From RGIG4140 sp045638265 (lineage in GTDB: Bacteria; Pseudomonadota; Alphaproteobacteria; CAAHEQ01; UBA3637): DNA of 64,000 nt. Positions 17,331-26,630 of the stretch are shown here, piece after piece. The stretch lies in contig JAZUBA010000063.1 in the NCBI GenBank assembly GCA_045638265.1, forward strand, positions 1 to 64,000, in the 5' to 3' direction. Under the pieces are notes generated by a model. That model saw nothing but the letters and a program-made list of their open reading frames with translations. It was not told the origin of the DNA and searched no databases. The number at the start of each line of letters is the position of its first letter. Position 1 is the stretch's first letter. Position numbers and translations under genes: made by a program.

Positions 17331-19568
17331 CTATCCCGTTACAATTTGATTTAAGAAACCTGTCCAACGTTCAACTTCTTCTAAGTCAATAGACCCTCTA
17401 AACATGTGTGAAATAGCTACTTCACGCAAAGTCATACCGTTTAAATCATTAATCCAATAGTTAATAGCTTTTTTCGTTTCGCCTTTCATCACTAAATCAA
17501 GGAATGTCGCATCCGGCAAAACAATTTCGGCTACAGACATACGACCTTTAACACCTTTATAATCACAATGTTCACACCCTTTACCACGCAAATATGCACT
17601 TTCAACACCGATATCACCAAATGCCTCACGTAAACGGACAACAGACGGCAATTTTATTTTTTCAGTAGCCGGAACCCTACAATACGGACAAATGCGTCTA
17701 AACAAACGCTGAGCCAACAATCCTTTCATAATTTCAGGATCACGCAATTTAAAGTCTTCAATACCCATATCTCTAAAACGCATTAAAATAGCTGGCGCAC
17801 TGTTTGCGTGCAATGTTGTCCACACATTGTGTCCGGATAATGCCCCACGGAAAGCCAAATCAGCTGAAGAAAGAGTACGAACCTCCCCGATCATTAAACT
17901 GTCAGGGTCAGAACGTAAGGCAGCAGACAATGCTTTTGTAAATTCACGTTCTTTCATTTCTTCACTGGAAGCATTTGTCACCGGCATTTGTCTTGCTCCC
18001 GGAATCGGATATTCGGGCGGGTCTTCCACAGTAATTAAGTTAATTTCATAATTACGTTCCTGCAACATTTGAATCATATTACGTTGCAATGTGGTAGATT
18101 TACCGGAACCCGTCGGACCGGAAACAACTGTAATACCCGTTGGAGCTCCTCGCAACTGATAAAAGAAATCTAATTCACGTTCTGTAAAACCTAAAGATTC
18201 CAAACCATCAGAAGCACTACTGGAATCTTGCGCATATAACATACGCATAATAACATAACGTGTACCGAAAGCAATCGGGTTAAATTGTAAACGAATACCC
18301 AACACATTACGAGGTAAAACTAATTTACCATGCGAACCACGCAAAGGAGTCCGTCCTAATTTTTGTGCGGCCTGATATTCATTTTGCGCGTAGTTTGAAT
18401 CAGAAATATCAGAAGATGCAAAAGCAGCACGCACAAAACTTTCACCCCAATCTTTATTATATTCCATTTCTGTTTGCATCAAACCGTTTGTACGGAACAT
18501 AACCGTTGTGTGATCGGCAACCACAATATGAATATCTGACACACGCAAAGAAGCTGCACGAGACACAATAGTCACAAAGTCCCTTTGCATACGAGCTTGG
18601 GCTTGTTCTTCTTCTTCGTTTTTCTCAATTGTAACAGTTTCTACAACACCACTTCTATTAGAGTATTCATAAATACTTTGTAAAACAGGCATCGGCACAT
18701 ATTCAGGTTTACCAATTTGTAAATGCCGTTTTTTTGCTAAATATTCAAAACCAAGAACTTTACCGTCAAATTTATATGTTTCACATACAAAAAAACGCCC
18801 GTTTGAAAACAACGCCAACAGCATACGTGTTTCATCTTTAACCGGTAATGACCCACCTGATGCTGTAATACAAACATTGTCGTTATCAAACAAATCTTTT
18901 AAAAATGTCGGAGATTGATAGTCTTTATTGAACTCAACCGCCGGTTCATCTTGCTCTCCTTTTGCTTTTAAAAAGGCTTCCTGAACGGCTTTATGTAAAT
19001 CCTCACGATTTCCAACTGAATTATCTTTATTTTGTGATGCTAACTCCTCACCGTTAATATATGTATGAGCCTTAGGCGGTGCAGCAGATATTGTTTTATT
19101 TTCAACAGTTTCAGATGTTTCATGTTCTTTTGATACCGTTTCAGAAACAGTCACATTCAAATGACTATCACTGCTGTGATATTGCCCCTCATTTGTTGGG
19201 ATATCTGATGTTTCTTCCAAAGTTGGCTCTATAATAACTTCTGAACTATTTGTTGTATGATTTGCCAAAAACGAAATTTGTTCAGAAGACATACCACCAG
19301 CCAAACTCATTGCAGAAGCTCGCATTCCCGTTTGTTCCGCTTCATAATTATTGGAAGGGTATTCATTAAATTGATCTGTATCAGAGGGAACATCAAGAGA
19401 CATTGGCACTTCAAGCGGTTGTAGATTTTCAGAATCGGCAATATTCATTTGTTCAACATATACTTCTTGACTATCCTCATTCGTAGGATTTTCAATTATT
19501 TGAACATCAGATTGCTCACCAAAATCCGTCTTTTTGAGTTTTTTATTGCCAAAAAAAGATGGTCTCAT
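17331..19568 (-). CDS. pilQ: Type IVb pilus assembly ATPase PilQ
   Basis: This 745-residue cytoplasmic ATPase belongs to the GspE/PilB/VirB11 superfamily. The C-terminal half carries Walker A 'GPTGSGKST' (Lys490), an Asp box 'ITVEDPPEYP', Walker B 'SLMIGEVR' and the His box 'NVWTTLHANSA'. A Cys4 zinc site ('CPYCRVP... GCEHCDYKG') follows, as in PilB-type extension ATPases. The first ~220 residues are a long acidic, low-complexity extension rich in E, S and T, which R64 PilQ (about 520 residues) lacks; it may be a docking tail. A GGGGGG ribosome site precedes the ATG. Confidence 0.92.
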   Translation of the reverse strand: MRPSFFGNKKLKKTDFGEQSDVQIIENPTNEDSQEVYVEQMNIADSENLQPLEVPMSLDVPSDTDQFNEYPSNNYEAEQTGMRASAMSLAGGMSSEQISFLANHTTNSSEVIIEPTLEETSDIPTNEGQYHSSDSHLNVTVSETVSKEHETSETVENKTISAAPPKAHTYINGEELASQNKDNSVGNREDLHKAVQEAFLKAKGEQDEPAVEFNKDYQSPTFLKDLFDNDNVCITASGGSLPVKDETRMLLALFSNGRFFVCETYKFDGKVLGFEYLAKKRHLQIGKPEYVPMPVLQSIYEYSNRSGVVETVTIEKNEEEEQAQARMQRDFVTIVSRAASLRVSDIHIVVADHTTVMFRTNGLMQTEMEYNKDWGESFVRAAFASSDISDSNYAQNEYQAAQKLGRTPLRGSHGKLVLPRNVLGIRLQFNPIAFGTRYVIMRMLYAQDSSSASDGLESLGFTERELDFFYQLRGAPTGITVVSGPTGSGKSTTLQRNMIQMLQERNYEINLITVEDPPEYPIPGARQMPVTNASSEEMKEREFTKALSAALRSDPDSLMIGEVRTLSSADLAFRGALSGHNVWTTLHANSAPAILMRFRDMGIEDFKLRDPEIMKGLLAQRLFRRICPYCRVPATEKIKLPSVVRLREAFGDIGVESAYLRGKGCEHCDYKGVKGRMSVAEIVLPDATFLDLVMKGETKKAINYWINDLNGMTLREVAISHMFRGSIDLEEVERWTGFLNQIVTG

Positions 19569-19589
19569 TGTATTCCCCCCTTACATTTT

Positions 19590-20624
19590 TTATTCAGCAA
19601 GAGATAGACCAGAGGGTGCTTCTGAAGATGATTGACTATTAAACAACAAAACATCTTCACGGTCATCTGCTTTAAACATGATTGTATCTTTTGTAATTTC
19701 TTGAACAATATGTCCGGTTGGCAATTTATCACCAACTTTAACAACAACTGTTCCGCCATCATTTAGGTTTTCCAAAGTTGCCGAAAGTTTACCTTTCATC
19801 CCACGAACAGTCAACAAAGAATAAACTTCATTCGCACGAGCAATTTTAACTTCTTCTTTTACAGTTTCTTCAACAGTTTCATCAACTGAATCGGATGTAT
19901 CAGAAGCATCAGATGATTTTACTGCTGCATTTGCCTCTTTTTCTTTTTGAGCTTCTTTTTCAGCAATAGCATCAGCACGTAATTTATTGCGTAATTCTTC
20001 TGCTTCGGCAATTTGTTGTTCAATCGATTCTGTTTCAGCTTTTTTCTTTTCCATTTCTAAACGAACATTTTCTTGTTCTTGCCACCAGTTAATACGTGAA
20101 CGAACAACATCTTCCCGTTTTGCAATTTCATCTAAACGAGTTTGACGATAAGTTGCTTTTAATTTTTCCAAGTCATTTTTCAACTGTTCTTTTTGCATTT
20201 GTAATTTCAAGAACACATTTCCGCGTTCCAAATCAGCCATTTCTTGAAAAACTTCAGATGTAATACGACCCAACAATTGTTCACTTGGCAAATCTTTCGT
20301 TGAAACAGATGGTGCCATAGGAGCCGGACCCGTAATCAAGGATTCTTTAATACCCGGCAATGGCGCCATTTCTAAATCACCCAAAGATGTACGAGCAGGG
20401 AAATCCAAAATTTCTCCTGAATTAACCTGTGTATTACTTAATTCAGTTTCAAGACGTTGCCGTTCCTGATCTTTTTCATCCAATACAGGTGCCGGCATTG
20501 TAGCCCCTTCACTCGGAGCCGGAGTTGGTGCTGCGGCTGGTGTGTTTTGAGCCATAACAGGTAAAACAAACATCGCTGTTGATAAACAGAGTGTTGCAAG
20601 TAATGATAATGAGTTATTTTGCAT
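19590..20624 (-). CDS. pilP: Type IVb pilus biogenesis protein PilP
   Basis: This is a 344-residue exported protein: signal peptide ending at 'VMAQN', a Pro/Ala-rich stretch, a long charged coiled coil (residues ~120-230, rich in E, K, Q), then a C-terminal PilP-like beta domain ('SLLTVRGMKGKLSATL... TVVVKVGDKLPTGHIVQEI') of the kind that joins inner-membrane pilus parts to the secretin. The ATG at 20624, with AGGGGAG six bases before, is preferred over an upstream ATG; it overlaps the end of pilO by 11 nt, giving translational coupling. Confidence 0.82.
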   Translation of the reverse strand: MQNNSLSLLATLCLSTAMFVLPVMAQNTPAAAPTPAPSEGATMPAPVLDEKDQERQRLETELSNTQVNSGEILDFPARTSLGDLEMAPLPGIKESLITGPAPMAPSVSTKDLPSEQLLGRITSEVFQEMADLERGNVFLKLQMQKEQLKNDLEKLKATYRQTRLDEIAKREDVVRSRINWWQEQENVRLEMEKKKAETESIEQQIAEAEELRNKLRADAIAEKEAQKEKEANAAVKSSDASDTSDSVDETVEETVKEEVKIARANEVYSLLTVRGMKGKLSATLENLNDGGTVVVKVGDKLPTGHIVQEITKDTIMFKADDREDVLLFNSQSSSEAPSGLSLAE

Positions 20625-21936
20625 AAATTCTCCCCTCATATTTCCATTTGTCCTGTGCATCCGGCGCAGGATTAAAGTTGATAGTAGTTAATTCCAGTCC
20701 TGGAAATTTTTCAAAGAACGTCCGTAATTCAAAAGGTGTATACGGTGTTGTAATTGAAAACTGATAAAAAACATATTCTTGTTGGTTTGCCGGTTTTGAA
20801 CCATCCGGATTGTCCGGTGGATCAAGCATTGTTTGACGTGTAAACGACAACGGCATATTTGTTGCTTGCTTAATGTCCGTCAATTCTTCCCATAATTTTT
20901 GTTCGTCAATAACAGGAACAGAAGCAACCAATGGAATATCCGAAAAAACAATTTGTCCACTGGCACTTGCACCGTCTTGATTTAACTGCACATTAACCCG
21001 AGACATTTTGTATTCGTTTATAGCCGCTTTTAACCAAGCAATACGGCCCCAAGATTTAGACCAACCCGTTGTTAATCCGGTATATGTACATGTCATATTA
21101 CCGACTTGCCATCCCGGAATGGTTAAGTTAGTCAATTGGTATGAATTGTTCCAACATTTGAATAAAAACGAATCCAATTTTGGAATTTTTTCCCATGGTT
21201 TCGGCTTTTCAGGAACAGGCTCAACCGGTTGAATAGCTTCCGGAATAGGTTGTGCTTCAATTTTATCATCAGGAAAAATTGTACTCCAAAGATTAATAAC
21301 AAAATACAATGCCCCCACAACGATTGCAATTAAAACAATTGCAATAATAACCAAGATAGGTGTTTTCTGATTAGAACCAACCTCTTCCAAAACAACACGA
21401 GAAGCATTCTTTTTAAGCAAACCTTCTAATGATAATTCCTGTGCTTTATCAATTCCCCAAGAGGCTGGTGCAATTTTCAAGTGCCAATCAGGCATACCCA
21501 TCAATTGATAAAACGCATCATGAGCTTCTTGCTCTGTTTTATATAAAGCATCTTCCTCAGATAAAATTAAGTCATTACGAACACCTAACAACCACCAACC
21601 TTCCTGAACAGGAAACACAGCAGCAACAGATGTATAGTCACTTAATGCGGATGCAACAGCAGCAGCGGCAGATGGTTCACCGGCACGATGTCCCATTGAC
21701 TTTTTACCAAGCCCGTATTGATAGGTTGATGCGGGACGTAAACAATATAAATCCGAACTGACATCATTATCAATGGCTTCTCTGATTTCATTCATAGGGT
21801 CGTCAGAGTTCTGTAACGGTTGCCATAACAACCCTACCGCATACTGACGCCGTCCAACCGTAATTGATCCGTTTGAGGTCATCGGCATTTCTGCCGATAC
21901 CTCATTCGGAATGTTGTCGTATGTGCCTTCGGCCAT
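20614..21936 (-). CDS. pilO: Type IVb pilus assembly protein PilO
   Basis: This is a 440-residue bitopic protein: an N-terminal cytoplasmic domain ('GRRQYAVGLLWQPLQ', 'FPVQEGWWLLGVRNDLILSEED') typical of the PilO2 family, one membrane segment near residue 193-220, and a periplasmic C-terminal domain. PilO proteins help form the inner-membrane alignment complex of type IVb pili. AAGGAG lies eight bases before the ATG and 12 nt separate it from pilN. The order secretin-PilO-PilP-PilQ-PilR matches R64-like thin pilus loci. Confidence 0.85.
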   Translation of the reverse strand: MAEGTYDNIPNEVSAEMPMTSNGSITVGRRQYAVGLLWQPLQNSDDPMNEIREAIDNDVSSDLYCLRPASTYQYGLGKKSMGHRAGEPSAAAAVASALSDYTSVAAVFPVQEGWWLLGVRNDLILSEEDALYKTEQEAHDAFYQLMGMPDWHLKIAPASWGIDKAQELSLEGLLKKNASRVVLEEVGSNQKTPILVIIAIVLIAIVVGALYFVINLWSTIFPDDKIEAQPIPEAIQPVEPVPEKPKPWEKIPKLDSFLFKCWNNSYQLTNLTIPGWQVGNMTCTYTGLTTGWSKSWGRIAWLKAAINEYKMSRVNVQLNQDGASASGQIVFSDIPLVASVPVIDEQKLWEELTDIKQATNMPLSFTRQTMLDPPDNPDGSKPANQQEYVFYQFSITTPYTPFELRTFFEKFPGLELTTINFNPAPDAQDKWKYEGRIYAK

Positions 21937-21948
21937 GCGTAATACTCC

Positions 21949-23607
21949 TTAATAATCTCTCATCCGTGATTCGGGAGATAATGGTGATTCCAAAACTTCT
22001 GGTGTCAACAAGATAACCATAACTTCACGAGAAGTATCATTAAATGCTTGACCACCTAACAAGCCCATTTTTGCTTTACCGATACCGCCGGTTTTTGTTG
22101 TATTACGAACCTGTTCAAAACCAGTCAAAACCAACGTTGAACCTGAACGCATAGCAATCTCTTGTACAAAACCACGTGTTTGCATTTTCGGCAATTGAAC
22201 AACTGTTACGTCTTTATCACCAGAATCACTGCTTTCTGAATCAGAGCTGTCTGAACTTTCAGAAGATGATTCACTTCCACCGTCTGAACTGCTACCGTCA
22301 GATGAGAATGTTTCCAAAGCCAATAAGTCAGTTAAGTTCATGGAGAACATAACAATCAAGCGACCGTGATCCAAAATACGCGGTAATACTTCAAGTGTAA
22401 AACCGTAATTCAATGTATCTGTTTCCATATCCGTATCAACACTTCTGTCCTCGCCGGAACCTGATGTTGAAACCGTTGATTCTTTCACATAGTTTTGTTG
22501 TGTAGTAATAACAATCGGAGCAACTTTATTGTTTAATGTGGTAATACTGGCTGATGTAACCAATGATGTTTTACCTTGTGATGAAAAAGCTTGAATAGCT
22601 GCTGTTGAGTTTTGCCATTTTGATGATGGTTTCAACAATGTCATAGACAACATACCTGCTGCACCGGCACCTGAACCACCTGCTGCACCAATCGTAAACG
22701 GACTTGTGTAATTTGCCATTATATCAGCATTTTTAAAGACACCTGTCAAATCTAAACCATAGTTATCAGCATTTGAAATAGAAACAGACAACACTTTAAC
22801 GGAAATAGCAACCTGTCTGGATAATTTTTCGTTAAATTTAGCAATCCATTCACCTGCTTCACGAATGGCAAACGGACTACCCGTTACCGTTACCGTTCCG
22901 GCAACACGGCTAAACGCCAAATCAGCATCTTCACCAACAACTTGTTTTAAACCTTCTTCAATATTTTCCCACAAAGACAACGTAGCACTGGATGACAATG
23001 AAGAACTTGAGCTTCCGCCCCCTTCACCCATTGTAGCTCCACTTAAAGAAGTTGAAATACTTGTTTCTGTCGGCAAAGCGTAAATGTTAAATACCCGAGA
23101 TTCTTTCGTGTAGAATGTAATAACACCGGATTTGTAACGCCACCAAACACCATAACGATTGGAAGCATAATTTAACAAACCACTCAATTTACCTGTATAA
23201 TTAACAGGTACCGTTTCAGTCGGAATTGCATCTGCTGCTTTTAAATTATCCAAACGAATCGTAATACCGGTCATTTCTGATAATTCTTGAGCCAACATAG
23301 GCAAAGTTGTTGCTTCTGCGATAGATAAGGTTATCGAATCGTCTTCTTCCATCATAGCAGGCAAAGCATCACCTTCTGAAATTTTTACACTTTCAGTGCC
23401 CAACCAAATATCATTCTTTGTCCGAACAGTATCAACCGGTTCAGGCAAATCAGGAATTTGTGCCTGTTGTAAATGTTCTTCCGTCCGTTCAAGAACTGTC
23501 TCAATTTTTTCGTTTGTACGAGCAACATATTCATTACAGGCAGTCAACATAAATGTTGCCCCCATCAAGATACCCGTCAATCCTAATTTAAGTGATTTAG
23601 TTAGCAT
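21949..23607 (-). CDS. pilN: Type IVb pilus secretin lipoprotein PilN
   Basis: This is a ~552-residue outer-membrane secretin with a lipobox ('FMLTAC'). It has an N-terminal periplasmic domain with an STN-like short fold ('LSEMTGITIRLDNL'), an N0/N1-type domain with 'RVAGTVTVTGSPFAIREAGEWI', and a C-terminal secretin pore ('FTLEVLPRILDHGRLIVMFSMNL', 'LPKMQTRGFVQEIAMRSGSTLVLTGFE'). A Ser/Asp/Glu/Gly-only stretch near residue 445-475 interrupts the pore domain, probably a surface loop. It forms the channel through which the pilus passes. The second in-frame ATG is used because GGAGA abuts the first; it overlaps the preceding gene by 11 nt. Confidence 0.9.
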   Translation of the reverse strand: MLTKSLKLGLTGILMGATFMLTACNEYVARTNEKIETVLERTEEHLQQAQIPDLPEPVDTVRTKNDIWLGTESVKISEGDALPAMMEEDDSITLSIAEATTLPMLAQELSEMTGITIRLDNLKAADAIPTETVPVNYTGKLSGLLNYASNRYGVWWRYKSGVITFYTKESRVFNIYALPTETSISTSLSGATMGEGGGSSSSSLSSSATLSLWENIEEGLKQVVGEDADLAFSRVAGTVTVTGSPFAIREAGEWIAKFNEKLSRQVAISVKVLSVSISNADNYGLDLTGVFKNADIMANYTSPFTIGAAGGSGAGAAGMLSMTLLKPSSKWQNSTAAIQAFSSQGKTSLVTSASITTLNNKVAPIVITTQQNYVKESTVSTSGSGEDRSVDTDMETDTLNYGFTLEVLPRILDHGRLIVMFSMNLTDLLALETFSSDGSSSDGGSESSSESSDSSDSESSDSGDKDVTVVQLPKMQTRGFVQEIAMRSGSTLVLTGFEQVRNTTKTGGIGKAKMGLLGGQAFNDTSREVMVILLTPEVLESPLSPESRMRDY

Positions 23608-24784
23608 TATCATTCTCCTGCGTATTGATGACTAAAACTCTGTTACCCTTATAGAACGTGCCAATCGGAGCCGGTGTAGCACGAGCAAAAGAGCGGATAA
23701 ATGCGGCAGCAACTTCTGTAAACTTACCACGGAACACAACGCCGGCTTCCAAATTATAATCTCTATCCATTTTCCAAACAACAGTCCAACCGGATTCTGC
23801 CCCCCAACGCATTAACAATGTACGCAACGTTTCTCCGGCCGGAGCTTCCCAATCATGAACCTGCTCACCGAACAAGATTTTTTCTTTCAAGGATTTTGTT
23901 GTTTTTTCAGTTGTTTTTTCTGTTGTTTTTGTTGCTTTTACCGTTTGCGTTGTTGTAGATGTCTGCTGTGTTTCAACATTTGTATTAACATCCGAGTCTT
24001 GTTGTGCTGGAACAACCGGAACCACATCAGATGTTTGTGCAACTTGCTTTACACCTTGTTGTTGCGCAACAGATTGAGAAGCGACTACATTTTGCACTGT
24101 CTGTGACGCATGAGCTGTTTGAACGGCTCCCATTTGTTCAGCAGGCACAACCTCACCACTTTCTGTTACAATTGTACCAACAGGCACATTTGCAACTGCT
24201 TGCGCAACTGTTGCAACAGCTGTTCTGGCTGTTTGGTGACTAACACCGGCAGTCGGCGTTGTATAACCTTGAGCAGCAACATATACTGAATTAGATTGAT
24301 CATCTTCCGTGACACGAGTATGAATGGTTTTTTCAATTTCAGTCTTAAACAACATTTCATTACATTCATCACCCGAACAAACAACATCACCGTTTGCAAC
24401 CGGTTGTAATGCCAAATCAGCCCGTTGTTGAGCCAATTCACGTTGGCGCATTCTTTCTTTAACCGATGAACCGCCTTGTGTTGCCGGTGATGATAAAGCC
24501 ATCGGTGTACTACCTGCTAAATAAGAAGCATCGGTACTCATAGCATAACCGGCATAAGCTTGCGACAAATTCAAATCCGGTTCTTCATATGTAACGATAC
24601 AACTATCTGGATTTTCAGCCGTACATACCGTTTGAGTTATTGCCGGTTTTTTTCTTGCACCATCAGAAGATGACCAGTTGTCATCTGCATCCAATTCGCT
24701 TAACGGGGTACAAGCATTTAATGCGACAACTGCACTCATCATAATACCTGTCAGAATTGTATTTTTCAGTAAATATTGTTTCAT
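23597..24784 (-). CDS. TcpQ/PilL-like pilus lipoprotein
   Basis: This is a 395-residue lipoprotein (signal peptide, lipobox 'VALNAC'). The middle is low-complexity, rich in Ala, Gln, Thr and Val. The last ~90 residues ('DWEAPAGETLRTLLMRWGAESGWTVVWKMDRDY... GNRVLVI') match the C-terminal TcpQ domain, which in toxin-coregulated pilus and R64 PilL helps the secretin reach and stay in the outer membrane. Its stop overlaps the start of pilN, as expected for a secretin partner. A long repeat of KATKTTEKTTEKTT precedes the domain. Confidence 0.8.
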   Translation of the reverse strand: MKQYLLKNTILTGIMMSAVVALNACTPLSELDADDNWSSSDGARKKPAITQTVCTAENPDSCIVTYEEPDLNLSQAYAGYAMSTDASYLAGSTPMALSSPATQGGSSVKERMRQRELAQQRADLALQPVANGDVVCSGDECNEMLFKTEIEKTIHTRVTEDDQSNSVYVAAQGYTTPTAGVSHQTARTAVATVAQAVANVPVGTIVTESGEVVPAEQMGAVQTAHASQTVQNVVASQSVAQQQGVKQVAQTSDVVPVVPAQQDSDVNTNVETQQTSTTTQTVKATKTTEKTTEKTTKSLKEKILFGEQVHDWEAPAGETLRTLLMRWGAESGWTVVWKMDRDYNLEAGVVFRGKFTEVAAAFIRSFARATPAPIGTFYKGNRVLVINTQENDNAN

Positions 24785-24814
24785 TATAACTCCTTTTCTG
24801 TATGGATGAAAATA

Positions 24815-25894
24815 TTACCAGTTAATTGTTTTCTTTACTTTTGTTTTTCCATTTTTCAACTGTACTTTTTCTACTTGTACATTTTCGGGCTTTTCTACCA
24901 ATCTTAAAATCAAACTATCTGCCGGACGATCCACATAATCCACCGCAATTTGATGAGATGACAAACCCGAATTTTCAAACAACCGTTGAATAACGTATAA
25001 ACGCTTTTGTTGAATATCCGGATTTTTTGTACTCATCCGAACATGAACAATATATCGTGGATCATTTAATGCTTGCAACGAAAACACTTTTATCCACTTA
25101 ACTGTTTGTCCGGAAAATTCAGCTGAATTCGGATAAAAAGTCACTTTAATGTCATGTGGCATCAAAACAGAACTTTTTGTATTATTTTGCGCATCAGCCA
25201 AAACCTGATCAGCAACAACTGACGAAACAACCTTATATGCCGGTGGTTGTGTCGTTAAATCTTCCTGCACTGTTTTCTTTTGAGGCAATGATTGCAAAGG
25301 CAACAACAATCTTTTCTTTTTAATAATACCTTCCATTGGTTTTTCATCACCAATTAACGAATTAATAGTATCTGGTTCTGCCTCCACCTTCACCGTTTCT
25401 TCTTTATATTCTTCTCCTCTTTGGCGAGCCAATGCTTCTTTATACATTTTTGTCGTTTTTGTTGTTTTACCCGTCAAAAAACGTTCAACCGCCATTTGTT
25501 CCGAAACAGGCGTTAATTCTGTTTGCGTAATTTTCACAACCGGCATATTTTTAACCGTTTTCGTTTTCGTTTCAATATGCTCCGTTTGTACTTTAATTGG
25601 TTCAGCAACCGGAACAACCACCGACTCAGACGGCACCATCAACTGATTTAACTGCCCATCACCCATTGTTGAGCCCGCAGCAGGCAACATAAAAGTCGGA
25701 ACTAAAAAATCACCTTCTGCTGTAATTGTCGGTACATTTTCCGAATCAGTTGACATAATTTGTGCCGAATCAGATGAATTTTGCGCACTTTTCAACTGTT
25801 CAGAAGGCACATTTTGAGAAAAAGCAGACGATACAAGCGTAAAATTCATCAAAACGCCCAGAGCAACCGTCAAAAATAATTTTTGTTGAAACAT
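24815..25894 (-). CDS. Secreted pilus-operon protein with OmpA-like C-terminal domain
   Basis: This is the first gene of the pilus operon. It encodes a 359-residue exported protein (signal peptide ending 'SSAFSQ'). The central region is low-complexity. The C-terminal ~100 residues ('VTFYPNSAEFSGQTVKWIKVF... IQQKRLYVIQRLFENSGLSSHQIAV') follow the pattern of an OmpA-like domain, with the polar residues that bind diaminopimelate poorly conserved. It could fix the pilus machine to the cell wall. The ATG at 25894 has AGGAT upstream; a TTG 21 nt earlier has none. The gene next to it is the TcpQ-like protein. Confidence 0.6.
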   Translation of the reverse strand: MFQQKLFLTVALGVLMNFTLVSSAFSQNVPSEQLKSAQNSSDSAQIMSTDSENVPTITAEGDFLVPTFMLPAAGSTMGDGQLNQLMVPSESVVVPVAEPIKVQTEHIETKTKTVKNMPVVKITQTELTPVSEQMAVERFLTGKTTKTTKMYKEALARQRGEEYKEETVKVEAEPDTINSLIGDEKPMEGIIKKKRLLLPLQSLPQKKTVQEDLTTQPPAYKVVSSVVADQVLADAQNNTKSSVLMPHDIKVTFYPNSAEFSGQTVKWIKVFSLQALNDPRYIVHVRMSTKNPDIQQKRLYVIQRLFENSGLSSHQIAVDYVDRPADSLILRLVEKPENVQVEKVQLKNGKTKVKKTINW

Positions 25895-26027
25895 TTTATA
25901 TCCTATTGAAATCAATAAACAAAAACATCTTTTCCAACAAGTATATCCTTACAAAAAGCATGATACACCTATCAGAATATGCCTTATATTACAACTTTGT
26001 GAAAGAAGTTGCAAGTAAAAAAAGTGC

Positions 26028-26056
26028 TGGACAAATGATTTTTTTTGGGTTATACT
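26028..26056 (+). promoter_or_regulatory. Strong promoter and 5' hairpin of the VirB2-like pilin
   Basis: TGGACA (26028-26033), a 17-base spacer and TATACT (26051-26056) form a near-consensus promoter. The untranslated leader then carries a hairpin AGAGGA-A6-TCCTCT (26065-26082), which may stabilise the mRNA, followed by AGGAG before the ATG. Confidence 0.75.
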
Positions 26057-26117
26057 AAAAAATGAGAGGAAAAAAATCCTCTAAATATGCATATTTAAAA
26101 TTTAGGAGTACATTCAC

Positions 26118-26480
26118 ATGAATAAATACTTAAAACAATTTTTATTTGTTGCTTTAATTGCATTGGTCTTTACGGCAACAGGTGCTTACGCTGAAGGCGA
26201 AGGTGTTTTTGGTGACATTCAAACACGTTTACTTGATGCTTTTAAAAACGTTCGTAACGTTATCTTCATTGTCGGTGGTTTCGGTTTAATCGGTCTCGGA
26301 TTTGCCGCTATCTTCGGTAAAGTTAAATGGCCTTGGTTGGCAGCTTTAGCTTGTGGTTTGGCTATTGTCGCCTTAGCCGGTGCTTTGGTTGAATACGTTA
26401 CTGATGGTAATAGTGATAAAGGTGGCGTTGTTGATGCAAATTATGAATTTGATGACCCGTTTGCTGGTGGCGGGAACTAA
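26118..26480 (+). CDS. VirB2/TrbC-like small pilin subunit
   Basis: This is a 120-residue protein: signal peptide ending 'TGAYAE', a short amphipathic segment, then two membrane helices ('NVIFIVGGFGLIGLGFAAIFG' region, ~55-77, and ~80-102) joined by a tight basic loop 'KVKWPW', and an acidic Gly-rich tail. This two-helix hairpin is the layout of TrbC/VirB2 pilins, the subunits of type IV secretion pili. No other type IV secretion gene is in the window. Strong promoter, hairpin leader, good terminator and biased codons point to high expression. It is divergent from the type IVb pilus operon. Confidence 0.75.
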   Translation: MNKYLKQFLFVALIALVFTATGAYAEGEGVFGDIQTRLLDAFKNVRNVIFIVGGFGLIGLGFAAIFGKVKWPWLAALACGLAIVALAGALVEYVTDGNSDKGGVVDANYEFDDPFAGGGN

Positions 26481-26504
26481 ATTCCACTTTTCACGTTCAA
26501 AAAA

Positions 26505-26535
26505 AACACTCTGTCTTCGGACAGGGTGTTTTTTT
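26505..26535 (+). terminator. Terminator of the VirB2-like gene
   Basis: An 11-bp stem (AACACTCTGTC / GACAGGGTGTT, one G-U pair) with a TTCG loop and seven T. Confidence 0.9.
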
Positions 26536-26630
26536 ATTTAACACACTTTTGAAACAGTCTATTTCTCCTTGCAAATTGACCCAGATTATTATATTATTCA
26601 AACCATACAAGAACTTAACGGAGAAAACAT

